Shown here: positions 1 to 12,127 of the stretch, one piece after another | Position numbering within the stretch: the stretch's first letter is position 1 | Layout: every line of letters begins with the position of its first letter | Assembly: GCA_029339505.1 (NCBI GenBank) | Contig: JAQISU010000192.1 | Location: 758,001-822,000 of the forward strand | DNA: 64,000 nucleotides | Source of the DNA: Unio delphinus | Taxonomy: Eukaryota; Mollusca; Bivalvia; Unionida; Unionidae | Reading direction: 5' to 3' | The notes under the pieces: model-generated | Databases searched by the model: none | What the model was told of the DNA's origin: nothing | The model's input: the letters and a program-made list of their open reading frames with translations, nothing else | Position numbers and translations under genes: made by a program

Positions 1-659
1 TGTATTTTGAAGTACAAAAATGCCTCTGAACTTATTTAATGCTGAAATCATCGTTGCAATAATGTCTAGCACCTCTTTATGTACAAGAGTATGTAGACAT
101 GGGTGACGATATGTTGATCAAGAATGGGCAGTAATTAAAATAATGTTCGATCTCCTATTTTAGATATTTTACATCCAATGATAATACTGCGATATTAAAT
201 GTAACCAAAATTATTATCCATGGTATGGTACTTTATTTGACCTAATCAATTATAATCAGAACAGAAGAATGCTATGTATTTTATTATGCAGTATACCTGT
301 TTTAACATTAATAATAATATAATATCTTAATAATTCAAACAGAATAATCCCCTATTCTCTTTCTTGGCTATGGTGTCCCAACATCAGTACTGTTTACAGT
401 GCCAGCACTTGCTAATAGATCCCAGATTACCACATACAGGTATTGGTGGCAACAATGTGACTGTTACAAAACTTGTAGGCACAGACTATGCCAAATGAAA
501 ACTGAAACCAATGATATCATTTTGATTGGCGCAATAAATAGACCAATCAAATTGCGCTTTAGGATTTATGTAGCATGTTAATCACATGAAGATTCTGAGG
601 AAAAAGTACAGTATGTGATCACGAATTGAACTACTATAAATATAATCTGTATATAGAGT

Positions 660-660
<1 letters not shown>
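1..660. other. Non-coding host DNA
   Basis: AT-rich sequence with no convincing gene, RNA or repeat. Short open frames here show no recognisable protein motif. Confidence 0.5.
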
Positions 661-733
<73 letters not shown>

Positions 734-774
734 CATCCATCCATCCATCCATCCATCCATCCATCCATCCATCC

Positions 775-812
<38 letters not shown>
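661..812. repeat. Compound microsatellite (CTAT)n-(CCAT)n-(CTAT)n
   Basis: A CTAT run changes to CCAT in the middle and returns to CTAT. The open frame through it (repeated YLSI and HPSI) is only the translation of the repeat. Confidence 0.95.
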
Positions 813-813
<1 letters not shown>

Positions 814-2639
814 CTTAAGTCTTGCCGACCGTTGGGGCACCACTGATGACCTGACAAACAGCTTCCTCCATTCCAATCTGTTCTCTGATACTTCTAGTTA
901 CGGAGAGCAAAAAGAATACATGCATTGAGGCAATTTATTATACATGTAACAAATTTGATCTGTTAACCGAAAACTTGAAGGATCAAATACAAAGTTGTAT
1001 TTACAATTGTTGAAACAAATGATTTAATAGTTTACCATAAACACGAACTAGAGACACATACTTCCTCTATTTTGGTCGGTTCTAATAGATTAAAGAATAC
1101 ATTTATCTAATGTTTCCCCAAAATCGAAAAGACCATTCCTCGACCAGACAACCTATTACCATAGTATGCAGTATCTGGTCATTGTTGTAAAGAAAAAGAA
1201 GCCTACAAACAACCCCAATGCCGCCACTACGTACTAAATCCACCTTAATTATGCTGATTCTTGAAAGATATGGATCATAAACATTGTGTGGTGTCCTTAA
1301 AACTAGATAATATCGACAAGTCATATTAGGAGTCAGTTAAATTTTCTCCTGAACTAAGAAAAGCGGCCATTTTGCACATTCGAATTAATCCGATGTTGAT
1401 CGGTGAAATCCATTGACCAACCGATTTCTTTTGAAAGTTAGAACACAAGATTTAATCACAACACCGTTGTAAACGGAAGAAGTCACCACCACGCTATGTC
1501 GGATACGGTAGGTTGATCCTTATGTGGTATTATTCCATGTTACTTTTTCAAAATATGCATAAACATATACGCAATGAAGGAAAAAGGTCGTTGTTTATTG
1601 CATGTGTTACAAACGTACTTCATTTCAAATTTCTCCAATCAGCTTAAAACGTCTGGCCTACCTAGTTTTCTTCGCTCTCGAATAATTTTGTCCGTCATCT
1701 GCGAATGTTGCGGTTCTATATTAAACACTAGGGGAATTTGTAGAGTACATGTAGTCGAGTCTTTAGAAGCACTAGAACGGAATTATGAGCGACTTTGGCG
1801 ACTGATTCAAGATGTGGCACCTTTTCATTCAAAACTGAATATTTTAACTCTGTTTAAACCTAACATCTTTATTATTTCAAGGAACAGTTAATATCATTTA
1901 GTTTTCTTTAACAAAATCATTTCCATCCTTACGAAATTTAGTTCGATTGGAAGAAAAGTGAAATGTTTTAGAAACTGCGCCCCTGAGGCTTTACTATTCA
2001 ACTCCATGTGAAATATAAAAAATATACTTTCAATGAGTCTGAATGCTAAGCAACTGACACCGTTCAGCATGTAGACTTGTCTGAAGTACGTTTGTTGCGA
2101 TATCTTTCTAAAGTAGACGACGGCTCGCTGTCATGGAGTTGTACGAATAATAGATGTAGACTGGAGCCGTTCAGTGAATTATGTAAAGAGTGTCCATGAA
2201 TGACACAGATATGGGTAAGGTGGTTAGATATGCATTATGGTGTAAACATGTGTATGGCTTTGTAAATTAAAATAGAGTTATTGCATTCGATGCTACCACG
2301 AACAGACATCAAATCAAATTTTCTGAATATTTCTAATTATAATGAAGTCATCGTATCATATCAATATGGCTTCTCGTGTTTTAACTTTGTTTATTCATTC
2401 GTTGTCAGATTTAAATGCATTACAAGGATACTTGTAGGTCTGATTGAAAAGCTTTTAAATATTATTTGGAACGTATAATTTATAACGTATAATTTTATTT
2501 GGAACGTATAATTTGTTGCGAAGAAACTGCATCTGAAATTACTGAACGAAGCTGATAAATATGTAGTTTTTTATCGCTAAATACCAACATAATGGTTTAA
2601 AAAATACTCTTGTAGGTTATATACCTTCCAACACACTCT
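813..2639. other. Non-coding host DNA
   Basis: No gene recognised. A 105-codon open frame at 1,574-1,891 shows no known motif and has no support beyond being open. A small duplicated motif (GGAACGTATAATTT) lies near 2,468-2,512. Confidence 0.45.
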
Positions 2640-2900
2640 TGCCTGTTTTATCAGTCAATCATTGTCGAATACCAAGTCTCCAGTAGATTCTGTTTTGTGC
2701 AGTGAATCACGTGATTAAATTTGCACCATTCCCAAAATATGTTCTTCAGTTTACATTGAATAGACTTTTTAAATTTCCCAGATGAATGAATAATTGTATC
2801 ATCAGCAAATACGTAAAGATTGAGTAGTATGGAGATCATTTATAAACATAGAATACGACAAACATTAGACACTTGTGGAACATCGGAACTAAAACGAAAT
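2640..2900 (-). pseudogene. LINE reverse-transcriptase fragment
   Basis: On the minus strand a short frame reads LYVFADDTIIHSSGK and continues with a WCKFNHV segment. This is the FADD catalytic box and following region of non-LTR retrotransposon reverse transcriptases. Upstream on the same strand, in other frames, there are traces of the preceding RT block, so frameshifts have broken it. Only a few hundred bases can be followed, and the clade is not resolved. It is separate from the LINE that hosts the Mavericks. Confidence 0.7.
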
Positions 2901-4466
2901 TTTGTTTATGATGAACGAGATATGGTGCGAACCAAGAGGGAGTAGAGTTTGAGCATTTGAGCAAATAACACTTTCAACACACACGTTCGAGCCACAAGAT
3001 CAAAAGCTTTATAAAATCAATACATGCTGCTCATATGATACTGAAATTATCGAGAGAGTTTATCCATGTTTCAATTATTTTAATCAAATACGTTTGACAA
3101 GAGTGAGGTCCACAAAAAATTGCGTAGCTTGCAAACAGTCCAATTTAATAGATTAATTAAGGAGACGGCTGATAACAAGTTTATATCTGATAGTTTGGAA
3201 TGATGTGGGAGGGTTTAGGCACGCCTGTGATTAGAGGCGACAGTTTGTGCTGCCATAACTTATGTACGGGTTTAACTGTGGCTAGGTCGATTGCGTTTAT
3301 GGGAAATTTGTAGATAAGACATTGGCTCGGGAAGAAGTCCAATTCAGCAATTCAAAGGTATTTATTATTATGATTTTACGGCTAAAAACATCAGTATCAG
3401 AATTTATATTTGGATTCAAATTGAGGGATGGCTTAGCAGTTATGTTTGATATTATTGGTAGACATATATAAGTATTAGTAGCTCCCCGTTCGTTTACAAA
3501 AGCCTTCAGTTGATCATTGTCGTGTAATGAAAAATGTTTCAACAAAGAAACCATTAAACTGTTATCGAATAAAAGTAATATCGGTACATTATTTTGTGTC
3601 GTATACATTTTGTGACCTACTTCTAAAGTTTCAGTGGTTTTTCCTTGCCTTCAGAGTTACCAAACCTACCTCTACGATTCTATGATTACACTATGACAGT
3701 TAGAAAACCACTCCGGACGTTCTAGCTTTGTGATGCACTTAGTTGTGACAGAAGCGTAGATATTTCTCTGTAATATTAGACGAGGAAAGGCTGTATAAAG
3801 ATGTATGAAGTTTCCTGAGAAAGTCTACTGCAACAAACTGGGCAAGAAAGACAAAAATAAACCATCCATGTTGATGCAACGTATACATGTATTTGTTACT
3901 ATTTTTAGTCGAAACGTGTCTTATCAGTACATAAGAGAAGTTTGTGTTGAAGTCTCCTATATCTATCATCCTCAGAAATGGACTTCTGGTAACACTTTTC
4001 CCTAAAATGAATCAATCCAAGAGGAGGTGAGAGGTTTAGAGGCTGTGAGGTTTGTATACTGTACATAAAAGGAATTGTTTATAGGTAGATATTACAGTCC
4101 AAGCAGATAACACTGATATATGTGACCCTAGTGGGTGTATCTGTTGCAGTTACACGAAAGGGAAATTATAGAGCATACGCCAACTCTGTGTGTCTCTGCA
4201 ATCCATGGTCTAACCGTCAACATGTACTGAAAGACAGAGAGAACTTTTCAACAAAAATATTCTGCATAATGCATTACCTTCAGTTATTTGACCAAATTGT
4301 TACTTTTGCTTTGGCGGTTGCAAATTTATAATTTATTACTTTTAACATGGTAACCAGGATACGTTTTGCAGACACACAGGTATTGGCACATGATCGAGAC
4401 AAGTGGAGGGAACTGGTCAGACGTTCAGCAGCACAGTGCCTCAACGACCATACTAGGTCAAAAGAC

Positions 4467-4467
<1 letters not shown>
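2901..4467. other. Non-coding host DNA
   Basis: The first few hundred bases may hold more decayed LINE sequence upstream of the RT fragment. Nothing else is recognisable. Confidence 0.4.

Positions 4468-4522
<55 letters not shown>
4468..4522. repeat. (GAT)n microsatellite
   Basis: About 18 uninterrupted GAT triplets. The poly-His frame on the opposite strand is a translation artefact. Confidence 0.95.
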
Positions 4523-4523
<1 letters not shown>

Positions 4524-4839
4524 GCAAGGTGGCAACACATAGTCATATAGAAATAACACGAGGTATCTTTTCAGCGAGATAACATATCGAATCAAGGTTC
4601 TCATCCTATGGTCAGTTTTACACAACATGTAAAATGTTACGAATTAAGCTAGTGATTGTCTACAAAACTAATCTGCATAAAATTCTTGTATACTATGACC
4701 TTTTTGAGATATTAGGCACCTGATCATTTAAACAAGAAACACCATAGTCTGCTAATCCATTGTTTTGTATTTTCATTTATGTATCTTGTAAGAAAGTGAT
4801 GGTTTGGCCCCTTTTCAAATTGGTAGGAAAGAACAATGC

Positions 4840-4841
<2 letters not shown>

Positions 4842-4880
<39 letters not shown>
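4842..4880. repeat. (TA)n microsatellite
   Basis: Uninterrupted TA dinucleotide run. Confidence 0.95.
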
Positions 4881-4881
<1 letters not shown>

Positions 4882-6307
4882 CAAGCACAGCAGACGGGTG
4901 TGAATACCATATTCAAAGTGAATGTGCCCGATGAACACAATCTCTTTGGGTATAATTATGACAATAATACCCTTAGTAAAGTATATTTTTAACTGTTACC
5001 ATTTCACCGCGTAGCTTTTGCTTGCCACTAGATTAAAGTATCGTTCAGGAACTTGATAAAACAGTCTATACGGAGATGGTATCTGAGACATTTGTTGATT
5101 GATCTTCGCTTAAACAAACGTTCTTCGGCCTTTTCTAAAACAAATATGCACTCCTAAAGATTTGTAACCTTTAATAGAACGTATAGAGTTCACTCATTCT
5201 GTTCAGCACATGCATCCGCACCGGATAAGTTTGACATTACAATTTGGTAAAGCTTCATGATTTGGTTCTCGTGAATGTCAGTGAAATGCTATATTAGTTA
5301 CTTCCACGTTTCTTTCTTTAATAGAAGGGATTTTTACACAGAGAGAGACTAAATGACCGCCTGGAGCTCCTGATATTCATCGCATGACAACATACAATTA
5401 ATTTAGCTTTTGCTCACCATAATTGTATGTCTTTTATTTGTTCCCTCGGAGAAGGAAGACAGTCGATAATTGTAACATATTGTTTTAGAGCATTACTGCA
5501 TGTGCGCTCCATTACTGTGAAAATGAATATTTACAGAACTTTGGCGGTTTTCTCTCTCTCTGAAAGGTGCGTATATTAGTCAAACTGCATGTACATTTAA
5601 AAACGGAAGAATTCATTAGGGTTTTTCGTGCACTGAATCAAAGAGATGTTGGAAATACTTTCAGGCTGATCAAACGTGTTTCAACGGCAAAAGGTTTCTA
5701 AGTATTATCGATTTCTCTTAGATGAAAAACATCAGATTAATTTCGTTTTTATTTAATAAAAAATTAAAATCCTCACCAACTTTATGGGATTTCTTCTCCG
5801 TACATCTTTGCAATGCAATCCATTTTAATAAAAATAAAACGTTGGATAAACATATCAGATTCATCTGAGGATGGACAGGTATAATGGAACAGCTGATATC
5901 CACTAATTCAAATATATTGTTAGTAAACGTGTGATGCTATCGTAGAAGATTAAATCGTCGATTGCTCTTATCGTTCCATGAATTATTACTCGATGTAATT
6001 GGTGGACTTGTGGATTTTTAGAAGTGTTTCGGTGGAAATTAGTCCTTTAGTATGCAGTTATGTTTAAAAGAAATAGTATTATGAGTTTCAAAAATCACTT
6101 TAAATCTTCCACAAAGGGCTAATACTGTTTAGCACCATCTTCCTTATCACCACTTTTCCAGGTTTTATTACGGTTCAAGCTAAGCACTGCCACATTTCGT
6201 TCCAAAAGGAAATGCCGCTATCCTTTACGGATGTGCATGCATCTGTCGTTTATCTTAATGATTGATAAAATTTCATGCTAAATTAGTATCGCGCAGTGTG
6301 TCATTTT
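4881..6307. other. Non-coding host DNA
   Basis: No gene, RNA or repeat structure seen. Confidence 0.45.
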
Positions 6308-6547
6308 ATAGTGATGTTTGACACTGGGGCATCATGCCAGAGACATGTGGCATCGTACCCCACCCAGTCACATTCTTCTGACACCAGGCTGACTGGTCCT
6401 AACGGTATCCTCTTTAAGGCTGAGCGCCAAGCAAGACAGCTGCGAGTACTATTTTTGTAAATCTTTCGTATGACTCGGCCAGGGTTCGAATCCACGACCT
6501 CCACCTTCCGAGGTGTACGCTCTAACCACTCGGACAACGCAGCGGTC
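6308..6547 (-). mobile_element. tRNA-derived SINE
   Basis: Read on the minus strand it starts with a tRNA-like head: box A around TGTCCGAGTGGTTAGAGCG and box B GATTCGAACCC. A body follows that recurs near 56.3, 57.6 and 59.2 kb, with segments such as GGCGCTCAGC and GGTGTCAGAAGAATGTGA. Four copies in one window make this a multicopy family. The box A/B pair implies an RNA polymerase III promoter. No exact target duplication was identified. Confidence 0.8.
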
Positions 6548-8089
6548 TGTAGGTATGTAGCTGTAACATGTATACTCTGTCGATAACGGTTAGTATATAA
6601 ATATACATTTAAAAAAGATTGCCAAATATTGGCCACTCTCGGTATAATTTTATGTTGGGTAAGAGGTTTTGTTTTCAAACTTCGTAAACCTATAATGATA
6701 TTTTTTTGCGTATGTTGGATATGAAAAGTTTACTTTTTATTAATATTTTATACCAACACATTCTGTGTCTTGACTAATAAAATATTTACTTTTGAACCTT
6801 TCCGTGACGTCAGTCAGCAGTATGGCATGTACCTGTCTTTGGACCATTTCGTCACAATCGTCAATAACATGTGTGCAACCATATTAAGATCCAAATATTC
6901 CACGGTTTTAAAATAGTTGCAAGTAATCTAAAAGTATCTACTTCGTCGTTTGAAATTGTGAAATCTTTTTAATCATCTTATTTCGAAATCACAGTAAATA
7001 CTTTATTTGATATCCTTCTTGCCATATTAATATATTAATATTAATATACGCAGTTTAGCCCCTTAACAGTATACGTTCGATTTCCTAACGTACATGATAG
7101 TAAAGGCACGAGGCAGGATAAAATACTATATAATCATTGTATTAAGCCTTATGCACTTGTAAAGACGTAACAGCTTGTTTTTGTAATCTACATTAACAGT
7201 GTTCTAGTTTGGTAATCTACGTTAACAATTTTAACTTTGTTAAAGTTGCTAACTGAGGATTTAAATTTTTTGGACCTGAGATTATGTTGTCCTGTATGTC
7301 TGGCCTTACATTCGACGCCACATGAATGAGGGCCCAGTATGTCTTCGAAACAAATATTTGAATCATTCAGTTCTACTATATGTATAACAAAATTGAAACA
7401 AACACATTATTTTGAAGTTTTAATCAAATTTGTAACAGAGTCAGTTGATGAATGAAACCTGAACAAGGTATTTTACTGTCATAGACGCGCACGCGTACAT
7501 GACGTTATTCAAATTAAATTCTGAGTGGAACTAAATTTGTTCCTGTAGCCAAATAAATACAGTGAGATGTTGACATTGGGACAAAACAAAGCAATACGTC
7601 AATGAAACAGAATAATTCAATTTACGGCTATCGCTGCTATTATCTCGGTGGTACTATTATGGTGGAGTGTTAACTTGACTGTCTCATGTCTCGTAATTCT
7701 TGTAACTTTTTTGTGGCCCATTTGTCTTGTATCGTACCTAGAAGAAGGATATACATTCAATTGTGGAGACACTTGTTTTCTTTTATAAATTAAATTCTGA
7801 GTACAAGATAAAACAGTGCTATTCAAATTTAATTACGGTGCACTATTTTGCTTGCGAGAGAAGTTATTAACTTGAACATTGTCTCAAAGATCAATCTGCT
7901 ACTCTCAAAGTTTTCCTTTCTTTTCTGCTAATTTGAATGTGTGCATGTATTAATATTTTCCATATTTAATTTTTGGATGAGAAATCCACACTGGTGTCAA
8001 GTAGAAGCTGTTGCAGTCCTTGTCGACAAAATTATCATCACATTTTTAATACGGTCATTGTTGCATCACTTTATTCGACATTTTTATTT
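6548..8089. other. Non-coding host DNA
   Basis: No gene or RNA recognised. Confidence 0.45.
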
Positions 8090-8250
8090 AGCCATAGCCA
8101 CACGGACATTTGTTTTAGTCATAGCCACACGGACATTTTTATGTAGCCATAGCCACACGGACATTTTTATTTAGCAATAGCCACACGGACATTTTTATTT
8201 AGCCATAGCCACACGGATATTTTTATTTAGTCATAGCCACACGGACAGTT
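8090..8250. repeat. 28-bp tandem repeat, six copies
   Basis: A 28-bp unit containing CATAGCCACACGGACATTTT starts at 8,090, 8,117, 8,145, 8,173, 8,201 and 8,229, with few mismatches. The open frame across its start only translates the repeat. Confidence 0.92.
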
Positions 8251-8336
8251 TGATTTGGATAATCATCACGATGAGTATGCCTCAATATGTAAAACAAAGC
8301 CAAGTGCTAAAGAAGTAGGGTAATAGTACATGGTGA

Positions 8337-8339
<3 letters not shown>

Positions 8340-8433
<94 letters not shown>

Positions 8434-8452
8434 TAGATATATATATATATAA
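8340..8452. repeat. Long (AT)n microsatellite
   Basis: About 110 bp of nearly pure AT, interrupted once by an AGATAGAT step. Confidence 0.95.
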
Positions 8453-8477
8453 CCTATTATTTACAAAGTCACATAAG

Positions 8478-8735
8478 TCTAATCTAGAGTATCATCATGG
8501 AACTATCCCACGGCAGCAAGTCTCATCTAGAGTATCATCATGGAACTATACCACGGCAACAAGTATCATCTAGAGTATCATCATGGAACTATCTCACGGC
8601 AGCAAGTCTCATCTAGAGTATCATCATGGAACTATCTCACGGCAGCAAGTCTCATCTAGAGTATCATCATGGAACTATCCCACGGCAGCAAGTTTCATCT
8701 AGAGTATCATCATGGAACTATCTCAAGGCAGCAAG
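8478..8735. repeat. 43-bp tandem repeat, about six copies
   Basis: The 43-bp unit contains GAGTATCATCATGGAACTAT followed by a CACGGCAGCAAG segment. Copies start at about 8,487 and 8,530 and continue at the same spacing. Copies differ by single bases (TCCC, TACC, TCTC). Confidence 0.92.
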
Positions 8736-9454
8736 GTTCCATTAGTCGTCTTTTAAAATATAAAAAGGGTCATTCCAAATTATCCAAGTTATTGTTTTTC
8801 GTTGTAAGGGGGTGGGGGTGAGGTGAAAAGGGGAAAAAAAACACAAGTTCAATGAGCAGTAGTGCTTTCAAATAGATGGCAACTGTTATTGCCTGCTGGT
8901 AATACTTTCCTAACTTGAACCTACATTAACCAATTCAAGATTTGTTTTTGTTTTTTCCTAAGATGCTGTTCGTGTTATGTGTAATAAATCCTTTGAGTCT
9001 CTAATCATGTCCTAACATTTAAAATGTACATGTATCTGGTGGAACATCACTGTTTATAACATGGTGCACATTCAAAATACACAAACGCTATTACATGATA
9101 TTATATATCTCAAACACCAAATTTTAAAATCTGTTAGAGTGTGCGAACTTACAAATATGTCTGTGAAAAGTAGCTATCCTCAGCCTTTGACGATGACATG
9201 TTTAACATCAGGCAACTCGTTTCAGGTAATCCAGCCAGCTCGATAATTTGAATATAGAATATACAACGGGCACGTTTTGGGAGCTATAATTATGGCTTGA
9301 GGATAAACAGGATTAAGCATACAAAGTAAAATATTTTAAAATCACATGATCATGAAAGAAGTACCAGTCAATTATAAAGCATGTGGTAAATCGTGCAATA
9401 GATGGAAATTAGCCGTAATTTTGCCAATTAATGAACCAGCAGTATACGGGTCTC
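8736..9454. other. Non-coding host DNA
   Basis: Contains a short G-rich and A-rich stretch near 8,810-8,845. No gene recognised. Confidence 0.45.
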
Positions 9455-9800
9455 TTATGGAGACGACACGTTCTCTGTAGAGGAGAGATACTATGAAGAC
9501 GACAAACCATATAGAGACGACAGTTCGTATGGATACCATAGATAATATGGAGACGACAGATCCTATGTAAACAAGACATTATATGAAGACGACTAATACT
9601 TGGAGATGAAATATCCTATGGAGACGACATATCATTAGGAGAGGACAGATTGTATAGAGACGACAAAGCCTATGGAGACATCAGGTCATATGTAGACGAC
9701 AGATTGTATAGAGACGACATATCCTTTGGAGACGAAATACACTATGGAGACGACATATCATTAGGAGAAGACAGATTGTATTGAAACAACAGAGTCTATG
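9455..9800. repeat. Degenerate GGAGACGACA minisatellite
   Basis: An imperfect unit of about 18-20 bp built on TATGGAGACGACA recurs many times with substitutions and small indels. The opposite-strand frame rich in ICRLH repeats is only its translation. Confidence 0.8.
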
Positions 9801-10520
9801 GAGAATGCTGAACAATCTAAACATGCTTAGGCGAATATCATACATGAAATGTCTAAAAAGTGACATCCATCATTGAGAAATAAATACACGTTTACTCTTA
9901 TGCATCAAAAAACACGTTCTAGGCAGGATAACGTGTCAGCAAAGTCACATAATTTGTGATGTAGCATCGAAGACATTTAAATATATATCAAATTTCATAT
10001 CAGTCATTTATAGCAATACTTCAAACATATGTATCAAAGCAAATCTAATATACTATATTTACAAATACATTTATAATCCATGTATAGACCTACAGTCGTA
10101 TATTATTACCACAATATTTGCCAAATTCAGTTGACATGAAACGAATTTCTACACCACATGGATTAAGCAAAATCCAGTAGACTTTTCACAGTGTGAAGTT
10201 ATACGGATCTTTAAGATAAACTTTTCTCGTAATGTTTCGTGACCCCAATACAATGACGTATTATGCGAGATAAATTTTATTATATTTTGAATTTTGTATC
10301 TGGGTAGGTTTTAATTAAATATTTGATTGTAGGATTGTTTATCGTGTGTTCATATGTTTGTAAATGTCTTTGAAATATGAAAGCGGAAATACTCACTCTT
10401 CATTGCTATTTTAGTTAATTGGAACATCTTGAAGTGTTGTTTAAAAAAACTCCTAATGTACACCATTTTTGGTTTGATTTGCTAGTTTATATGAAAAGGA
10501 AATATTTTCCTACCCGCAGT
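9801..10520. other. Non-coding host DNA
   Basis: Plain AT-rich sequence leading into a short GTAT microsatellite at 10,521-10,537, the insertion site of the LTR retrotransposon. Confidence 0.5.
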
Positions 10521-10537
10521 GTATGTATGTATGTATG

Positions 10538-11944
10538 TGTAACAGAATTGTTACCGAGAGGAGGTGGATTAAATGAACAATACAAACACAATTTGTGAAA
10601 GAAAATATAAATTTATGTAATAAATTATAAATGAAAAAAATACAGATGTATTAACACAATAACTCACGCGCTCAACCCACAATTACACTCACAACCATTC
10701 ACAATACATGAATAAATTAAATAACAATACAAAAGGAATCTCAGATGTAAAGGAATCTCTTGGATTATACACAGATCCAAGAATCCTTTACGAAAGTTAA
10801 ATAAATGCAAGTACGATTTACGAAAAAAATAAACACAAACGACAAACTATCTATCGCACGATGGATTGCGATAACTAGCACGATCATATACTTGTATTCA
10901 ATCAAGTTGCTAGCTTTTATTGATATCTATGTGATCACTTGAAATATTATTGCGATCTGACATAAGCATGCAAATACAACAATGTATTAAATTATATTAC
11001 AATTTCAATACACCTATGTGTCTCCCCTGTATAACCGCACGATTCAGCAACAGTTGAATCGTCTCCCAGTTTCCCCGAGAACCGAGGGTTGACCAATACT
11101 ATTATCGGACGTTTCCCTACACGGATCCACCACAGTTATACGTTCAGACAGCATACAACATCTACCAGAACCAACGGTTCCTCACTACCCTAGATGTCGA
11201 CCCGGACGTTTTACAACTCTAAGACAGCTCCGACACTCGGACTTCTAGCTTTCCGGATATTTACATGTTACACAGATGTTGACGAACAGACAGTTCGACA
11301 CACAGACAGATACTTCAATTCCGTTTGCACAAATTAACGGCACAAGCACATTCAGATATTTATACAGAGATGTTCCAGAACAAACAATAGATGTCCCACA
11401 ACAAATCAAACGATATCAAAGACGTTTATCAAAAGATGGTATCAGATGTGTTAACAGCTACGGTATCAACGATGTTATTAGCAGCTACGGTATCAGATAC
11501 ATTGTAACAACTACGTTAGCAGCTACGGTATCAGAGACGGTATCAACGATGTTATTAGATGCGCTATCAGTGATGTACTTCTACGGTATCAACGACGGAA
11601 TCAACGACGGAATCAACGACGGAATCAACCCTTTGGCTGGAGATTTGCAAGACGAGATTATCTATCCTTTGATTAGATATTTTGGTTCCCGTAAATAATA
11701 ATGAGAAATCCTTAGCCTTATATACTCTCAATAGGTGAACATAAATCACATCGAGCTTGCCGTGCACCACGTACAACGAGTATTTCGGATTTCATGTAAA
11801 TTACAAATTGCCACATGCAAATCGTCACACGCCACTTAATCACCCCAGGTAATGCGTGTACGACGAAATCAAGAAAATGGTGAGTTTCGTTTGCAATTCA
11901 AGTACAACAAAAATCAGTTCAAATTTTCGCCTAATTCTGTGACA
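10538..11944 (-). repeat. 3' LTR (element on minus strand)
   Basis: 1,407 bp, beginning TGTAACAGAATTG and ending CTGTGACA. Differences seen from the other LTR are a one-base indel near the start, two G/A changes and one A/G change. An internal GGAATCAACGAC motif is repeated three times near 11,595-11,630. A 140-codon frame inside the LTR on the plus strand occurs in both LTRs, shows no motif and is not called as a gene. Confidence 0.95.
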
Positions 11945-11961
11945 ATACCTCCCCCCTAAGA
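11945..11961 (-). promoter_or_regulatory. Polypurine tract of the retrotransposon
   Basis: On the minus strand the bases just before the 3' LTR read CTTAGGGGGGAGGTAT, a G-rich purine run in the expected place for plus-strand priming. Confidence 0.85.
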
Positions 11962-12127
11962 ATAAAAATGTACACATTTTTAAAACTAACACAGAATAGA
12001 AGAAAAATAACTACTGATGATATCTTACAACATTTACACTGGTTATACTACAAACTGGATTTTATTACTGGGCAAATTCATACAAATTTCCCATCACGCC
12101 CTACTCAAGTAGTCTGCGCCTGTATTT

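Noticed and set aside
626..928. 100-codon frame of YLSI repeats
   Set aside because: It is the translation of the CTAT/CCAT microsatellite.
1574..1891. 105-codon plus-strand frame
   Set aside because: No motif, homologue or splice context seen; open frames of this size are expected by chance in 64 kb.
4280..4546. Poly-His protein on the minus strand
   Set aside because: Translation of the GAT microsatellite.
11276..11698. 140-codon frame present in both LTRs (also 15,903-16,325)
   Set aside because: Repeated only because the LTR is repeated. It is antisense to the element, has no motif and contains the GGAATCAACGAC simple repeat.
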